Assembly: GCF_031624635.1 (NCBI RefSeq)
Contig: NZ_JAMQOQ010000001.1
Span: forward strand, 1,116,001-1,180,000
Origin: Halogeometricum sp. S3BR5-2
Lineage (GTDB): Archaea > Halobacteriota > Halobacteria > Halobacteriales > Haloferacaceae
Direction of reading: 5' to 3'
DNA length: 64,000 nucleotides
This document shows, in pieces, positions 25,856 to 36,023 of this stretch. Each line of letters begins with the position of its first letter. Position 1 is the stretch's first letter. The notes under the pieces were generated by a model. It worked only from the letters and a program-made list of their open reading frames with translations, was not told where the DNA came from and ran no database searches. The translations under genes were made by a program, and so were the position numbers.

Positions 25856-27625
25856 TCAGTCGTCCGCCGAGATGGGGTCGCCGCTCGCGTCGGTCGGCGC
25901 GGGGCTCTCGCCGTCGTCGAAGGGGTACCACGACTGCTTGCCGTCGGTGAGACAGGGGTCGACGTAGTCGGTCTCCTCGGGTTCGGCGAACTCGACGAGC
26001 GCCTCCTGTCCGGTGGCCTCGACCCACTGTCTGAACGTCTGGCCGTCCTCGCGGTGGGCGGCGAACGCTTCGAGGAGGTTCCGGAGCAGGCCGGGCACCT
26101 CGTCGGCGGGGACGCGCTGGCGCACCCACTCGACGAACGTCGGCTCCGGACCGATGCCGCCGCCGACGCCGACGTCGAGCGCTTCGACCATCTCGCCGTT
26201 CTTCCGCGCGCGCATGCCCTGAAAGCCGATGTCGGCGGTCAGCGCCTGCCCGCAGTCGGCCGTACAGCCGGAGTAGTGCATCTTGATCTGCGAGACGTCG
26301 TCGGGGAGGTCGACGTTCGCGCGAAGCCAGCGCAGCATCACCGCCATCCGCGCCTTCGTCTCCGTCAGCGCGAGCGAGCAGAACTCCGTGCCCGTGCAGG
26401 CCATCGCGCCGCGGGTGAAGACGCTCGGTTCGGGGCTGTGCGTCTCCAGCAGGTCCGAGGCCAACAGCGCGTCCAGTTCGGACTCGGGCACGTCCATAAT
26501 GAGCGGATTCTGCCGGCGGGTGAGCCGAACGGCGCCGGAGCCGTGTCGGTCCGCGAGGTCCGCCAGTTCGACGGTCTCGGCGGCGGTCAGGCGACCCACC
26601 GGCACCGAGAGGCCGACGTAGTAGTCGCCGTCCGTCTGCTCGTGGACGCCGACGTGGTCGTGCTTGCCCGCCTCGTCGGGTCGACCGGCGTTGTAGGTGT
26701 ACTCCTCGCGGAGGTTCGTCCCCGCCCCTTCGAGTTCGAAGTCGACGTACTCCGCCTGGAGCAGGTCGCGTATCTTCTCGGTCCCCCAGTCGTCGACGAA
26801 GAAGCGGCTCCGGTTCTTCTGGCGGTTCTCTCGGTTGCCGTGGTCGAAGTAGAGTTCGACGAACCCCCGCACGACGTCGTACGCGTCGTCCGGTTCGACG
26901 AAGACGTCGAGGCTCCGTGCGCGACGCGGTTGGCGTCCGCCCAGACCGCCGCCGACGCGGACGTTGAACCCGCGGACCGGTTCGCCGTCGACAGTCCTCT
27001 CCGCGGGTTCGAGCCCGATGCCGTTGATTGAGTCCTGCGCGCAGCCCTCCCGACAGCCCGTGACGCTGATGTTGAACTTCCGGGGCATGTTGGCGAGGTC
27101 GTCGTCGTCGCGCAGTTTCTCCGAAATCTCGTCGAGGACGGGTTGGGCGTCGACGAACTCCCGGTCGTCGCGGCCGGCGACCGGACAGCCCGAGATGTTG
27201 CGCATCGTGTCGCCGCCGGCCGACCGCGAACTGACCCCGACCGACTCCAGTTTCTCCCATATCTCGGGGATGTCCTCCAGTTTGAGCCAGTGGAGTTGCA
27301 CGGACTGACGGGTGGTGAGGTCGATCCACGCGTTCCCGAACTCCGGGTTCTCGACCGGGCCGGCGGCGTAGTCCCGCGCCACCTCGCCGATGGCGCGCAA
27401 CTGGTCGGGTTCGAGCACGCCGTTCGTGTTCGCCAGCCGCATCATGAAGTAGCTCTCCTGACCGGAGCGGTGGTGGAACACGCCCCAGAACTTGAACCGG
27501 GAGAACCACATCTCCCGTTCGTCCTCGGGTATCGACTCCCACCCCTCCTCGGCGAACTCGAGTATCTTCTCGCGGACCTCGTCGCCGTACATCCCCGCCT
27601 TCCACTCTTCTTTCTTATTCGCCAT
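25856..27625 (-). CDS. nasD: Ferredoxin-dependent assimilatory nitrite reductase
   Basis: 589 residues of the nitrite/sulfite reductase family: two ferredoxin-like halves and a siroheme/4Fe-4S site with Cys pairs in CTGTEFC (near 399-405) and GCTADCG (near 440-446). It reduces nitrite to ammonium with six electrons from ferredoxin, in the cytoplasm. It is divergent from nasA, as in the Haloferax mediterranei nas locus, which favours nitrite over sulfite as substrate. ATG at 27625. Confidence 0.9.
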   Translation of the reverse strand: MANKKEEWKAGMYGDEVREKILEFAEEGWESIPEDEREMWFSRFKFWGVFHHRSGQESYFMMRLANTNGVLEPDQLRAIGEVARDYAAGPVENPEFGNAWIDLTTRQSVQLHWLKLEDIPEIWEKLESVGVSSRSAGGDTMRNISGCPVAGRDDREFVDAQPVLDEISEKLRDDDDLANMPRKFNISVTGCREGCAQDSINGIGLEPAERTVDGEPVRGFNVRVGGGLGGRQPRRARSLDVFVEPDDAYDVVRGFVELYFDHGNRENRQKNRSRFFVDDWGTEKIRDLLQAEYVDFELEGAGTNLREEYTYNAGRPDEAGKHDHVGVHEQTDGDYYVGLSVPVGRLTAAETVELADLADRHGSGAVRLTRRQNPLIMDVPESELDALLASDLLETHSPEPSVFTRGAMACTGTEFCSLALTETKARMAVMLRWLRANVDLPDDVSQIKMHYSGCTADCGQALTADIGFQGMRARKNGEMVEALDVGVGGGIGPEPTFVEWVRQRVPADEVPGLLRNLLEAFAAHREDGQTFRQWVEATGQEALVEFAEPEETDYVDPCLTDGKQSWYPFDDGESPAPTDASGDPISADD

Positions 27626-28115
27626 CGCCGGCCACCTCCGAGCTGGTTGTTCGGAATGCTATCGTACAGAAGATGGGCGTTTGCTTCATTAACACGAGTA
27701 GACACCAACATAGAGGCATAAAATGCTGTCCGTTTAACAAATACACCAATCAGGGGGACGAACTCGACGGACTCGAAACGCGGGCCGAGGGATAGGGTAT
27801 ATTTCTGACTTCTGAGGCTGAATTTTTATTTCGGTGTTCGGCTCGTTCGAGAACTGCCGATACGAAACCGATCGGTCGGAGGAGCGGTCAAGCACCGAAT
27901 CCGTTTCGGAGACGCGCGGCGCGGAACGCCGCCGCGCGAGTATCAATTTAGTTTCTCAATACAATATAATCACCTTCAGGCCGTTCTATTGTCTACACAG
28001 CAACGGTTATTGGGCGCGCGTCGCGACGGATGCACAACCAGCGAGTGTGACGGTGGACGACCGTTTTATTCGGTAAAATCGTGACACTCGTCGACGGAAT
28101 CCTCGCCAACCGACT
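27626..28115. promoter_or_regulatory. Divergent nasD/nasA promoter region
   Basis: 490 bases without a supported gene. A/T-rich boxes that could serve as TATA elements occur at 27714-27722 on the minus strand for nasD (TTTTATG) and at 28062-28077 for nasA (GTTTTATTCGG). Another A/T-rich block lies at about 27798-27835. Ammonium-dependent control is expected from the pathway, but I see no operator I can name. Confidence 0.45.
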
Positions 28116-30209
28116 ATGACTGATCCGAAACCGACGACCTGTATGCGGTGTGCGGTCGGGTGCGGCTACCTCCAAGAAGGTGCGGCCCCCGGCCGGGGCG
28201 TCGCCGCCGTGTCCGGTCACACCGAACACCCGACGAGCGGCGGCCGCAAGTGCCGCCGCGGCGTCCGCGAGACGGTCGATCCCAGAGGGGAGCGACTGAC
28301 CACGCCGCTGATACGACGGGGGGACAGCCTGCATCCGACGGACTGGGACACCGCCCTCGGCGTCGTCGCCACCCGCCTCATTGAGGCGATTCGCAAGCGT
28401 CCGAGCAACGTCGCCGTGCTGGGAAGCGGCCAGCAGACCAACGAGGCGGCGTACGCCTTGGGGAAGGTCGCCCGGGGCGTCTTCGGGACGCCCCACTACG
28501 ACGCGAACACGACGCTGTGCATGGCGTCGGCCGTCACGGCGTACTATCAGGCGTTCGGGAGCGACGCGCCCCCGCCGACCTACGACGACATCCCCGAGGC
28601 GGAGTCGCACGTTATCTGGGGGGCGAACCCGGCCGTCGCCCACCCGGTCCTCTACCGTTGGATTGCCGAGAGCGCCCGCGCCGACGGCGGTCGGTTGATA
28701 GTCGTCGACCCGGTGGCGACGAAGACCGCCGCGGACGCCGACGTGCACGTCCAACCCGACCCCGGCACCGACCTCGCCCTGGCGCGCGCCGTCCTCGCGC
28801 ACGCCGTCGAGTCCGGCGGGGTAGACGAGGCGTTCGTGGACGCCCACACGGAGGGATTCGAGCGCACGGCCGAGTCGCTCCCGGACGCCGAGACGGCGGC
28901 GGCCACCGCGGGCGTCCCCCTCGACCGGGTCGCCGCGGTCGCAGAGGCCCTCGACGCCGCCACGATACTCTACTGGGGGATGGGCGTCAACCAGAGCATC
29001 CAGGGCACCGCGACGGCGCGGGCGCTCATCGACCTCTGCTTGGCGACGGGGAACCTCGGTCCCGGGTCCGGTCCGTTCTCTCTCACCGGGCAGGCGAACT
29101 CGATGGGCAACCGCGTCTGCGCCTCGAAGGGGACCTGGCCCGGACACCGCGAGTTCACCGACGCGAGCAACCGCGAGCGCATGGCGAAGGTCTGGGACGT
29201 GCCGCTGACCCGCTTGCCGGACTCGTCGGGGCCAGGATTCGTCAGCATCGTCGACGGCCTCGCGCGCGGCGATATCGACGTCTGCTGGACCGTGGCGACG
29301 AACCCCGTGGCCGGCATGCCCGACGCCGGGTACGTGAAGAAGGCGCTCGACGACGCCTTCCTCGTCGTGCAGGACGCGTTCCGCTCGGACACCCTGGAGT
29401 GCGCCGACGTGGTCCTGCCGGCGGCGACGTGGGGGGAGTCGACGGGGACCGTGATGAACATGGAACGGCGCGTCTCGCCGGTGACCGCGGTGAACGCCCC
29501 GCCGGGGTCGGCCCGACAGGACCTCGACATCGTCGCGGCCGTCGGCAACCGCATCCACGACGGCGCGTTCGAGGGCCCGCCGGTGGACCCCGAGTCGGTG
29601 TTCGACGAACTCCGGGAACTGACCGCCGGCACGACGGCCGACATCTCGGGCATCACGTACGACCGTCTGGAACGCGACCTCGCCGTCCGGTGGCCCGCAC
29701 CCGACGAGGACACGGAAGGCGGCTACCGCTACTACGACGACGGGGCGTGGTCGTTCCCCACCGACTCAGGCCGCGCCCGGTTCTCCACCGCGGTGCACAG
29801 CGCCGTCCCCGAACCCATCGACGAGGAGTACCCGCTCACCCTCACGACCGGTCGGGAGTCGGACACCTACAACACCGGCGTCCGGACGCGCGATACGGGG
29901 GAGACGGACACGCCCACCGCGCGGATGCACCCGCGGACCATCGCGGACTGCCTGCTGTCGCTCGACCGCGGCGAGACGGTCATCGAGTCGCGCCGCGCCA
30001 GCGTCGCCGTCGAGGTGGCGCCGAGCGACGACGTCCCACCGGGCGTCGTCTGGCTTCCCATCCACAACGCGGCCGCCAACGAACTGACGCTGTCGGCGGT
30101 CGACCCCGAGTCGGCCGAACCGAACCTGAAGCAGTGCGCCGTCACGCTCCATCCCCCGGAGAACGTTCGCCGGAAACGCGAACGGGACGCCCCGCCCCTG
30201 TCGACGTAG
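28116..30209 (+). CDS. nasA: Assimilatory nitrate reductase, molybdopterin catalytic subunit
   Basis: 697 residues of the DMSO-reductase family. N-terminal 4Fe-4S ligands are C9, C12, C16 and C46 (CMRCAVGC, GGRKC). C135 in TTLCMASAV is the likely molybdenum ligand. The C-terminal molydopterin-binding domain starts near 570 (YPLTLTTGRESDTYNTG). It reduces nitrate to nitrite in the cytoplasm using ferredoxin. No signal peptide is present, as expected for the assimilatory form. It is divergent from nasD and followed by narK. Confidence 0.92.
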   Translation: MTDPKPTTCMRCAVGCGYLQEGAAPGRGVAAVSGHTEHPTSGGRKCRRGVRETVDPRGERLTTPLIRRGDSLHPTDWDTALGVVATRLIEAIRKRPSNVAVLGSGQQTNEAAYALGKVARGVFGTPHYDANTTLCMASAVTAYYQAFGSDAPPPTYDDIPEAESHVIWGANPAVAHPVLYRWIAESARADGGRLIVVDPVATKTAADADVHVQPDPGTDLALARAVLAHAVESGGVDEAFVDAHTEGFERTAESLPDAETAAATAGVPLDRVAAVAEALDAATILYWGMGVNQSIQGTATARALIDLCLATGNLGPGSGPFSLTGQANSMGNRVCASKGTWPGHREFTDASNRERMAKVWDVPLTRLPDSSGPGFVSIVDGLARGDIDVCWTVATNPVAGMPDAGYVKKALDDAFLVVQDAFRSDTLECADVVLPAATWGESTGTVMNMERRVSPVTAVNAPPGSARQDLDIVAAVGNRIHDGAFEGPPVDPESVFDELRELTAGTTADISGITYDRLERDLAVRWPAPDEDTEGGYRYYDDGAWSFPTDSGRARFSTAVHSAVPEPIDEEYPLTLTTGRESDTYNTGVRTRDTGETDTPTARMHPRTIADCLLSLDRGETVIESRRASVAVEVAPSDDVPPGVVWLPIHNAAANELTLSAVDPESAEPNLKQCAVTLHPPENVRRKRERDAPPLST

Positions 30210-30697
30210 GCGACGCCGCGCCGTCGCCTCGGACGGACGGCGCCGACCGTTCCTCGATTCGCCCCACGGACGTGGGCATTTCGTGGCTCGACCCCCCGAG
30301 CGGAGCGGCCGTCTCGACGCCCATTTCATCACGTTCGTTAATCAAATTAATCTGCCGGTGTGGATTCTAAACCCAGCCGAGCGCAGATTTGCCGACAGTT
30401 CATTTCATAGATTATCAAGAGAATAATAATCCGTTCGGAGGAGTCGATTGAGAGATTCGGCTCTTCGCGCCTCAAATTGCGCATTTGTCAATCGAATACC
30501 TTATCAAGCATCCATGTATGGCACAGAACTGTGATGAAGTGTAAGAACAGAAGGTTTGGAACGAAAGTCGTGAAGGGACAGCACCCGGACCCGGCCGGTC
30601 GGTGGACGAACTGGTACGTCTCGACCGATTCGCGTTCGGTTCGGTCGGCCTCGACTGGACGGACGGGCACCGACGGGCGGCACGGGGGGTGTCGGGA
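30210..30697. other. Gap between nasA and narK
   Basis: 488 bases. The stretch 30340-30560 is distinctly A/T-rich for this genome and contains several possible TATA boxes (for example near 30495-30505), so narK probably has its own promoter. No RNA gene or ORF with support is seen; a frame running into narK from 30602 has no family counterpart before 30698. Confidence 0.4.
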
Positions 30698-32014
30698 ATG
30701 AACAGTCCGATCAAGATGACGAAGTACCGGACGCTGCTGCTCGCGACCGTCGGGTTCAACTTCTCGTTTCTCATCTGGTTCTCCTTCGCGCCGTTCACCG
30801 GCCCGATGGCCGACGAGTTCGGCCTGTCGCTCGCGGAGATCGGCATCCTCGCCAGCGCGGCCATCTGGCTCGCGCCGTTCGGCCGCATCCTGACCGGGTG
30901 GCTCTCCGATAAGTTTGGCGCGCCGACGGTGTTCGCCATCGTGTTGGGCTACGTCGGCGTCTTCTCGATGGCCTCGGCGTTCGCCCAATCGTACGCGGTG
31001 TTCTTCGTCGAACGCCTCATCGTCGCCACGGCGGGCATCACGTTCGTCATCGGCATCCAGCACGTCTCCGAGTGGTTCGAGGAGGAGCAACTCGGCACCG
31101 CCGAGGGAATCTACGCCGGCATCGGCAACGCCGGCGCCGCGGGCGGCGCGCTCATCCTCCCGCGCGTGTTCGGGTCGGGATGGAACGGGCCGCTGTTCTC
31201 GACGAACTGGCGCGCCGCGTTCTTCTACACCGGCGTCGTCTCCATCGTCCTCGCCGTCGTCTACTACGTCTTCGGCGAGGCGGCCAAGAGCGACGCCAAG
31301 CGGCAGGCGACGAAGGACAGCGCGAGCTTCAAGGGCTGGTTCTTCACGGCCACGCGGTACGGTACCGTCGTGCTCGCGCTGGCGTACGTGATGACGTTCG
31401 GCCTCGAACTGTCGATGAACGGCTGGCTCGCCACCTACTACCGCGAGGGGTTCAACACGGACAACCTCGTCCTCGCGAGCACGTTCGCGGCGACGTTCTC
31501 CGTCGCCGCCGGACTGCTCCGCCCCATCGGCGGCTACGTCAGCGACGTGCTGGCGCGCAAGCAAAAGGACATCCTGCCCGTCTTCCAGGGGCGCTACCGC
31601 GAGCAGTGGACGTTCGTGACCCTGTGTTTCGTCGTCCTGTCGATGTTCGGGATGACCGCCGCGGGTCTCTCCGGGCAGGTTCTCCTCGCCGTCGGCGCCG
31701 GCTTCCTCGTCGGCACGGCCTGCGCGCTGGCCGAGGGCTCCATCTTCGCGCAGGTGCCGGCGATGTTCCCCAACAGTTCCGGCGCCGTCGCGGGCGTCGT
31801 CGGCGGCATCGGCACCGTCGGCGGCATCGTCTACCCGCTCGTCTACTCCGCGCCGTACCTGCCGAACCTCCACACCGGCTACTCCGTCGTCGCGGTGTCG
31901 ATGGTTCCCATCGTGCTCCTGACGGCGTGGGTGTTCCAGCCGAAAATAGCCAGCGTGGCCAACGAGGCGGGGTTCGTCAGCCAACAGGAGTCGACGGTGA
32001 CCTCCGACGACTGA
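30698..32014 (+). CDS. narK: Nitrate/nitrite transporter, MFS
   Basis: 438 residues with 12 predicted helices of the NarK/NasB (NNP) family. It opens with [20 protein letters not shown] and [18 protein letters not shown]; nitrate-signature-like Gly-rich segments are [19 protein letters not shown] near 145-165 and [16 protein letters not shown] near 365-380. It imports nitrate for NasA. ATG at 30698 is chosen because the fold starts there. Part of the nas locus, possibly equal to nasB of Haloferax mediterranei. Confidence 0.9.
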   Translation: MNSPIKMTKYRTLLLATVGFNFSFLIWFSFAPFTGPMADEFGLSLAEIGILASAAIWLAPFGRILTGWLSDKFGAPTVFAIVLGYVGVFSMASAFAQSYAVFFVERLIVATAGITFVIGIQHVSEWFEEEQLGTAEGIYAGIGNAGAAGGALILPRVFGSGWNGPLFSTNWRAAFFYTGVVSIVLAVVYYVFGEAAKSDAKRQATKDSASFKGWFFTATRYGTVVLALAYVMTFGLELSMNGWLATYYREGFNTDNLVLASTFAATFSVAAGLLRPIGGYVSDVLARKQKDILPVFQGRYREQWTFVTLCFVVLSMFGMTAAGLSGQVLLAVGAGFLVGTACALAEGSIFAQVPAMFPNSSGAVAGVVGGIGTVGGIVYPLVYSAPYLPNLHTGYSVVAVSMVPIVLLTAWVFQPKIASVANEAGFVSQQESTVTSDD

Positions 32015-32134
32015 CGGGGCCGACGTTTCCTTCGACCCGCCTCTCCGACCGCACCGCGGACGTTCGACTTTCCTCTCCGTTCTCTCCGCGCTCTCCGTTC
32101 TTTCGCCCGCCGCGAGCGCCCGCCGACGGCCGGC

Positions 32135-32524
32135 TCAGAACTGCTCTGCGGTGTCGACGCCGACGACGACGCCGGCCTCGTCGCCGGCGAACCCTTCGTC
32201 GGCGTCGGCCGTCGAGGCGAACGCCAGTCGCGCCTGTTCGGCGTGGGCGCGGTGGACGGCCTCTCGGATATCCTCCTCGAACGAGAAGTCCGCGATCACG
32301 TCGTTCCACGACGACATGGGGATGCGGTAGGCCCGCACGTCGTCGACGGTGACGTGGTCGCCCTCTCGCTCGAACTTCGAGTGCTGACCGAGGAGGGCCG
32401 CGTTGAACTCGACCAGCGCGTCCGCCAGGTCGTCGGGGTCGACGCCCGTCTCGTCGGCGGCGCGGTGTACCACCGCGTCGTCTATCGGGGCCTCTCGCGT
32501 CTCCGAGGGACTGTCGTCTGACAT
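32135..32524 (-). CDS. Conserved-looking acidic protein of unknown function
   Basis: 129 residues, strongly acidic, mostly helical, no membrane segment. The text ADALVEFNAALLGQHSKFEREGDHVTVDDVRAYRIP is well ordered and the ATG at 32524 is clean. I do not recognise the family. It is convergent with narK, which may or may not link it to nitrate use. Confidence 0.65.
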   Translation of the reverse strand: MSDDSPSETREAPIDDAVVHRAADETGVDPDDLADALVEFNAALLGQHSKFEREGDHVTVDDVRAYRIPMSSWNDVIADFSFEEDIREAVHRAHAEQARLAFASTADADEGFAGDEAGVVVGVDTAEQF

Positions 32525-32598
32525 CGGATGACGATGGTGGGCGGCGGCCTGTCGGTCTTTCGGCCCGGCGCGCGCCGGCGACGGGCCGACGACGCCGG

Positions 32599-33585
32599 TT
32601 ACTCCTCGCCCGCCTCCGTCAAATCGAGCCGATACTCGTAGTATGCGTCCCCGTACCGGAGCAGGTCCCTCGGCGGGTAGTCGTTCGCGCCGGCGTCTTT
32701 CGTTACGTTTCCGTCGACGTACGCCCGTTCGTTCATCCGCTTCAGCGCGGAGACGAACGCATCAGGGAACGGATGCTCGGCGGTGTACCCCTCCCCCTGC
32801 GCCCGTCGGAACACCTCCCGTTCGGCCGCCGAGAGCGCCTCGGGGTCGATTCGCGCCCCGACGAGGCGTCCGCGGATGGCCTCTTCTATCCCTTTCTCGG
32901 AGTCGGCGACGGGGTCGGCGTCCGGGCGGTAGACCGGTTCGTAGAACGTCTCGCGGGCGACTTCGACCCGCCAGACCCGGTCCCGGTGGGCGACGTGCGC
33001 GGGGCCGTCGTCGCCGAGGAGTTCGCTCTGACCCGCAGCACTGCCGGCCCGATACACGTAGCCGCCGCGTCGGACGAGTCCCCACGGGACGCCCCCGGCG
33101 TTGCCGCGTGCGCGCGCCGCCATGTACGCGATTTGGACCGCCCGCCGGTCGACCTCCGGCAGGTCGTCTCTCTCGACGTACGTCGACTCGTCGGCGTCGT
33201 CGACCCGCCCCGCCTCGTACAGTCGCAGGACGGGACGGGTCACCTCCTCCTCGCCGACGACCACCTCGTCGAGGCGGTAGTACGTCCCGTCTCTCTCCGC
33301 CCACGCGGGACCGCTCGTCGGGAACGGCTCCCGGTACTGCGTCGTGTAGTCCGTCCCGTTCACGGCCGCCGCGAGGGCCTCCTCGTCCCACGGCGCGCGC
33401 GTCTCGTTCAGGTCCTCGACGTACCTCTCGCGGAGCGTCGACGTGCGGCCGTACAGGTGGAACGTGAGCGTCGCGGGGTCGTCGCCGGCCGCCTCGGAGA
33501 GTCGGTTCGCACACCCGCTCGCGGCCGAGAGGCCGACCGCGCCGACGAGTGCGAGGAGCCGTCGCCTGGACGTGGTGGGGGACAT
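32599..33585 (-). CDS. Tat-exported lipoprotein of unknown function
   Basis: 328 residues. The N-terminus MSPTTSRRRLLALVGAVGLSA has a twin-arginine motif, and the lipobox ends at C25 (ASGC). The mature part is acidic, rich in Tyr/Arg/Asp, with no repeats and no enzyme motif I know. It presumably sits on the outer face of the membrane. It is in the same direction as the small acidic gene, 74 bases upstream of it. Confidence 0.75.
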   Translation of the reverse strand: MSPTTSRRRLLALVGAVGLSAASGCANRLSEAAGDDPATLTFHLYGRTSTLRERYVEDLNETRAPWDEEALAAAVNGTDYTTQYREPFPTSGPAWAERDGTYYRLDEVVVGEEEVTRPVLRLYEAGRVDDADESTYVERDDLPEVDRRAVQIAYMAARARGNAGGVPWGLVRRGGYVYRAGSAAGQSELLGDDGPAHVAHRDRVWRVEVARETFYEPVYRPDADPVADSEKGIEEAIRGRLVGARIDPEALSAAEREVFRRAQGEGYTAEHPFPDAFVSALKRMNERAYVDGNVTKDAGANDYPPRDLLRYGDAYYEYRLDLTEAGEE

Positions 33586-33756
33586 TCGGTTCCGGATTCG
33601 TCCAACACGTCAAGTATCTTTGGTATGTCGGGACTCCAACTCCCGCGGGAGGCCGGGTCGGTCGGCCGAGAATGCGTCGCCACTGCCGAGATTTCGCGTC
33701 GGAAAAGGGTGTGATTCGAGGCTCCGGATCGACCGGCGTCCGCGTTCTCACCCGAG

Positions 33757-34230
33757 TTACGCTGACTGGACGGCGTCCAGCAGTTCCTCGTAGTCGGGTT
33801 CGTTCTCGGGGGAGTCGGCCTCCCACGCGTACGAGACGGTGCCGTCGTCGTCGAGGACGTACACCGCGCGGTTGGCGACGCCGTGCAGACCGAGGTCCTC
33901 GATGTCGATTTCGAGGTCGTACGACCGAATCGTCTCCCGGCTCATGTCGCTGACGAGGGGGAACGACAGGTCGTACTCCTCGCGGAACGCGTTGAGCGAG
34001 AACGGCGAGTCGGCGCTCAGGCCGTACACCGACGCGCCGGCGTCCTCGAAGTCGTCGGCGTGCTCCTCCAGCGCCGACATCTCGTTGGAGCACGGCGGCG
34101 TGAACGCGCCCGGGAAGAACGCGAGCAGGACGGGGCCGTCGCCGACGGCCTCGGACAGCGAGAACTCCTCGACCTCTCCGTTCGCGACCTTGTTCGTGAA
34201 CTCGGGTGCGTCGTCGCCTTCTGAGACCAT
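33757..34230 (-). CDS. Peroxiredoxin (AhpC/TSA family), single-cysteine type
   Basis: 157 residues. Active-site motif P40-G-A-F-T44-P-P-C47, with C47 as the peroxidatic cysteine. No other Cys exists in the protein, so it is a 1-Cys peroxiredoxin that needs an external thiol for recycling. It reduces hydrogen peroxide and organic peroxides in the cytoplasm. ATG at 34230. Close to the usual BCP/AhpE length. Confidence 0.92.
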   Translation of the reverse strand: MVSEGDDAPEFTNKVANGEVEEFSLSEAVGDGPVLLAFFPGAFTPPCSNEMSALEEHADDFEDAGASVYGLSADSPFSLNAFREEYDLSFPLVSDMSRETIRSYDLEIDIEDLGLHGVANRAVYVLDDDGTVSYAWEADSPENEPDYEELLDAVQSA

Positions 34231-34436
34231 ACCTCCGTTTCGGGCTCTCGAGCGGATAAACCGTCGACAGGACGCCGCTCTCGCCGCCAGCGGGAGAGCT
34301 ATATACCGCTCGACGACCCGTATTCAACGTTGTTGCCGTCCGACCGGACGGGCGGGTCCGCCCTGTCGACGCAGTTTCAATAGCTGAGCCGACGTACGTT
34401 TCGATACCTACGGATTCACTCCGCGGGAGGCAGCTC

Positions 34437-35183
34437 ATGAGTACCCACTACCCCACCCCCGAGACGGACGCTCCGCGCGACGGGCGCGCGGCCCGCGCCG
34501 TCCTCGTCGCCGTCGGCCTGTTCGCCCTCGGCGTCCTCGCCAACCTCGTCTTCAGCGTCGCCGTCGCGGTGCCCCTGTTCCTCGCGGGCGTCGGAATCAC
34601 CTCGGCCGCGGCGCTCGTTCTGCTCACTCTCGCCGGCCAACTCGGCTTCGCTGCCGTCGCCGTCGGCTACCTGCGGCGCTGGCTCTCCGGCGTGCCAGTC
34701 CGTCGGCTCACCCGCTCGGACGCGCGCGTCGTCGGCGTCTCCACCGTCGCCGTCCTCCTCGTCGCGTTCGGGTTCACGGCGCTGAGCGCCGTCCTCCCCA
34801 TCGAACCGACGACGAGCGTCGTCGGCGACGTGGCCGCATCGGAGCCGTGGGTACTGCTCGCGTTCGCCGCGCTCTCGATACTCGTCGTCGCGCCCGCCGA
34901 GGAACTGCTGTTCCGCGGCGCCGTCCAGGGGCGACTCCGCCGCGCGTTCGGTCCCGCCGCGGCCGTCGTCGGCGCGGGAGCGCTGTTCGCCGTCCTACAC
35001 GTCCTCAACTTCGGCGTCCTGAACGCCGGCGCGGCCGTCGCCCTCGGCGTCATCTTCCTCGTCGGCGCTCTCCTCGGGTGGGCGTACGAACGGACCGGCA
35101 ACCTCCTCGTCCCCGTGGCGGTCCACGGCGTGTACAACGCCGTGCTGTTCGGGGCGTCGTACCTGACGTACGCGCTCGCCTGA
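34437..35183 (+). CDS. CPBP family intramembrane metalloprotease
   Basis: 248 residues and about seven helices. The three Abi/CPBP motifs are present: EELLFRG with E155, E156 and R160; FAVLHVLN with a His; and HGVYNAV near 233-239. These form the metal site within the membrane. Possible roles are protein maturation or immunity to peptides; the archaeal substrate is unknown. ATG at 34437. Monocistronic. Confidence 0.87.
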   Translation: MSTHYPTPETDAPRDGRAARAVLVAVGLFALGVLANLVFSVAVAVPLFLAGVGITSAAALVLLTLAGQLGFAAVAVGYLRRWLSGVPVRRLTRSDARVVGVSTVAVLLVAFGFTALSAVLPIEPTTSVVGDVAASEPWVLLAFAALSILVVAPAEELLFRGAVQGRLRRAFGPAAAVVGAGALFAVLHVLNFGVLNAGAAVALGVIFLVGALLGWAYERTGNLLVPVAVHGVYNAVLFGASYLTYALA

Positions 35184-35451
35184 TTGCTCCCCGACTCTGC
35201 GTCCGGGACCGGAGCCGAAACGGTCGCTCAGCCCGCACATCCGAACAGGAATGTCCGAGTAACAACACTGTTCCACATAAGTACGGTTCTCAAAGCAATT
35301 TCTAGTTGACAGCAACCAATTCTCTTTTTATTCCTCCGCCCTATTCCCGAAGTGAGGTCGAGCCCACTGTCGTGGATTCCGCAACTCATTCCTGGTTTAA
35401 GCGGGGCGGTGAGAGCCGTAGGGACGAATGTGGACTCATCGAGGAAACCAA

Positions 35452-35631
35452 ATGACACGAACACAGCAGTCACTGACGAAAGCGGAGTTTACCGAGCAGT
35501 TAGAGAGCCTCGTCCGGACGGCCGAAGCGAACGATATCGACATCGCCGGAGGCTACACCTTCAGAACCGACGGCGACGGCGCGGACTGGAGTCTCGAACT
35601 GTTCGAGGTCGTCAAACCCAGCGACAAGTGA
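35452..35631 (+). CDS. Small acidic protein, amphi-Trp-like
   Basis: 59 residues (MTRTQQSLTKAEFTEQLESL...). A short helix is followed by a GGYTFRTDGDGADWSLELFEVVK strand pair with one Trp. It resembles the amphi-Trp type of small haloarchaeal proteins but the match is loose. ATG at 35452 is preceded by GAGG; an in-frame ATG at 35428 is possible. It is convergent with the small HTH gene, 10 bases between stops. Confidence 0.55.
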   Translation: MTRTQQSLTKAEFTEQLESLVRTAEANDIDIAGGYTFRTDGDGADWSLELFEVVKPSDK

Positions 35632-35641
35632 CAACTTCTGA

Positions 35642-35851
35642 TTAGGAGTCGTCCCGTCGGCAGACTGTCTCTCGAAGATGGGTATCGAGCGCCTGCCGAA
35701 TCTCCTCGGACGTTCGAACGTCCGCGACGCCGACGACGTCGCTGAGTTCCTCCAGCGTGATTCGACGCGGCGTCTCGAAGTACCCCTCCCTGACGGCCAG
35801 TCTCAGTATCTCCCGTTGGTATTCGGAGAGCGTGTCACTCGACCCCATCAT
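35642..35851 (-). CDS. Stand-alone HTH_10-like protein
   Basis: 69 residues carrying only a Bat-type helix-turn-helix (SEYQREILRLAVREGYFETP, then ITLEELSDVVGVADVRTSEEI). The long N-terminal sensor domain of this family is missing. It could be a real small DNA-binding protein or the tail of a lost regulator; the clean ATG codons at 35851 and 35848 favour a real gene. Confidence 0.6.
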   Translation of the reverse strand: MMGSSDTLSEYQREILRLAVREGYFETPRRITLEELSDVVGVADVRTSEEIRQALDTHLRETVCRRDDS

Positions 35852-36023
35852 ACTCGTTCGAATTATTGATTGTTCCCGTCAAAAAGGCCTCTGTAGCCCG
35901 CGACTGAACTAATCGGGGATCCGACAGTCACACGGTAGAGTACGGTTCGCCGTCGAGGGCGGACCCGTCGGCGGGCCGTGGTGACGTTCGGAACGGACGG
36001 GAACCGAGACGGGACGCCGCCAC

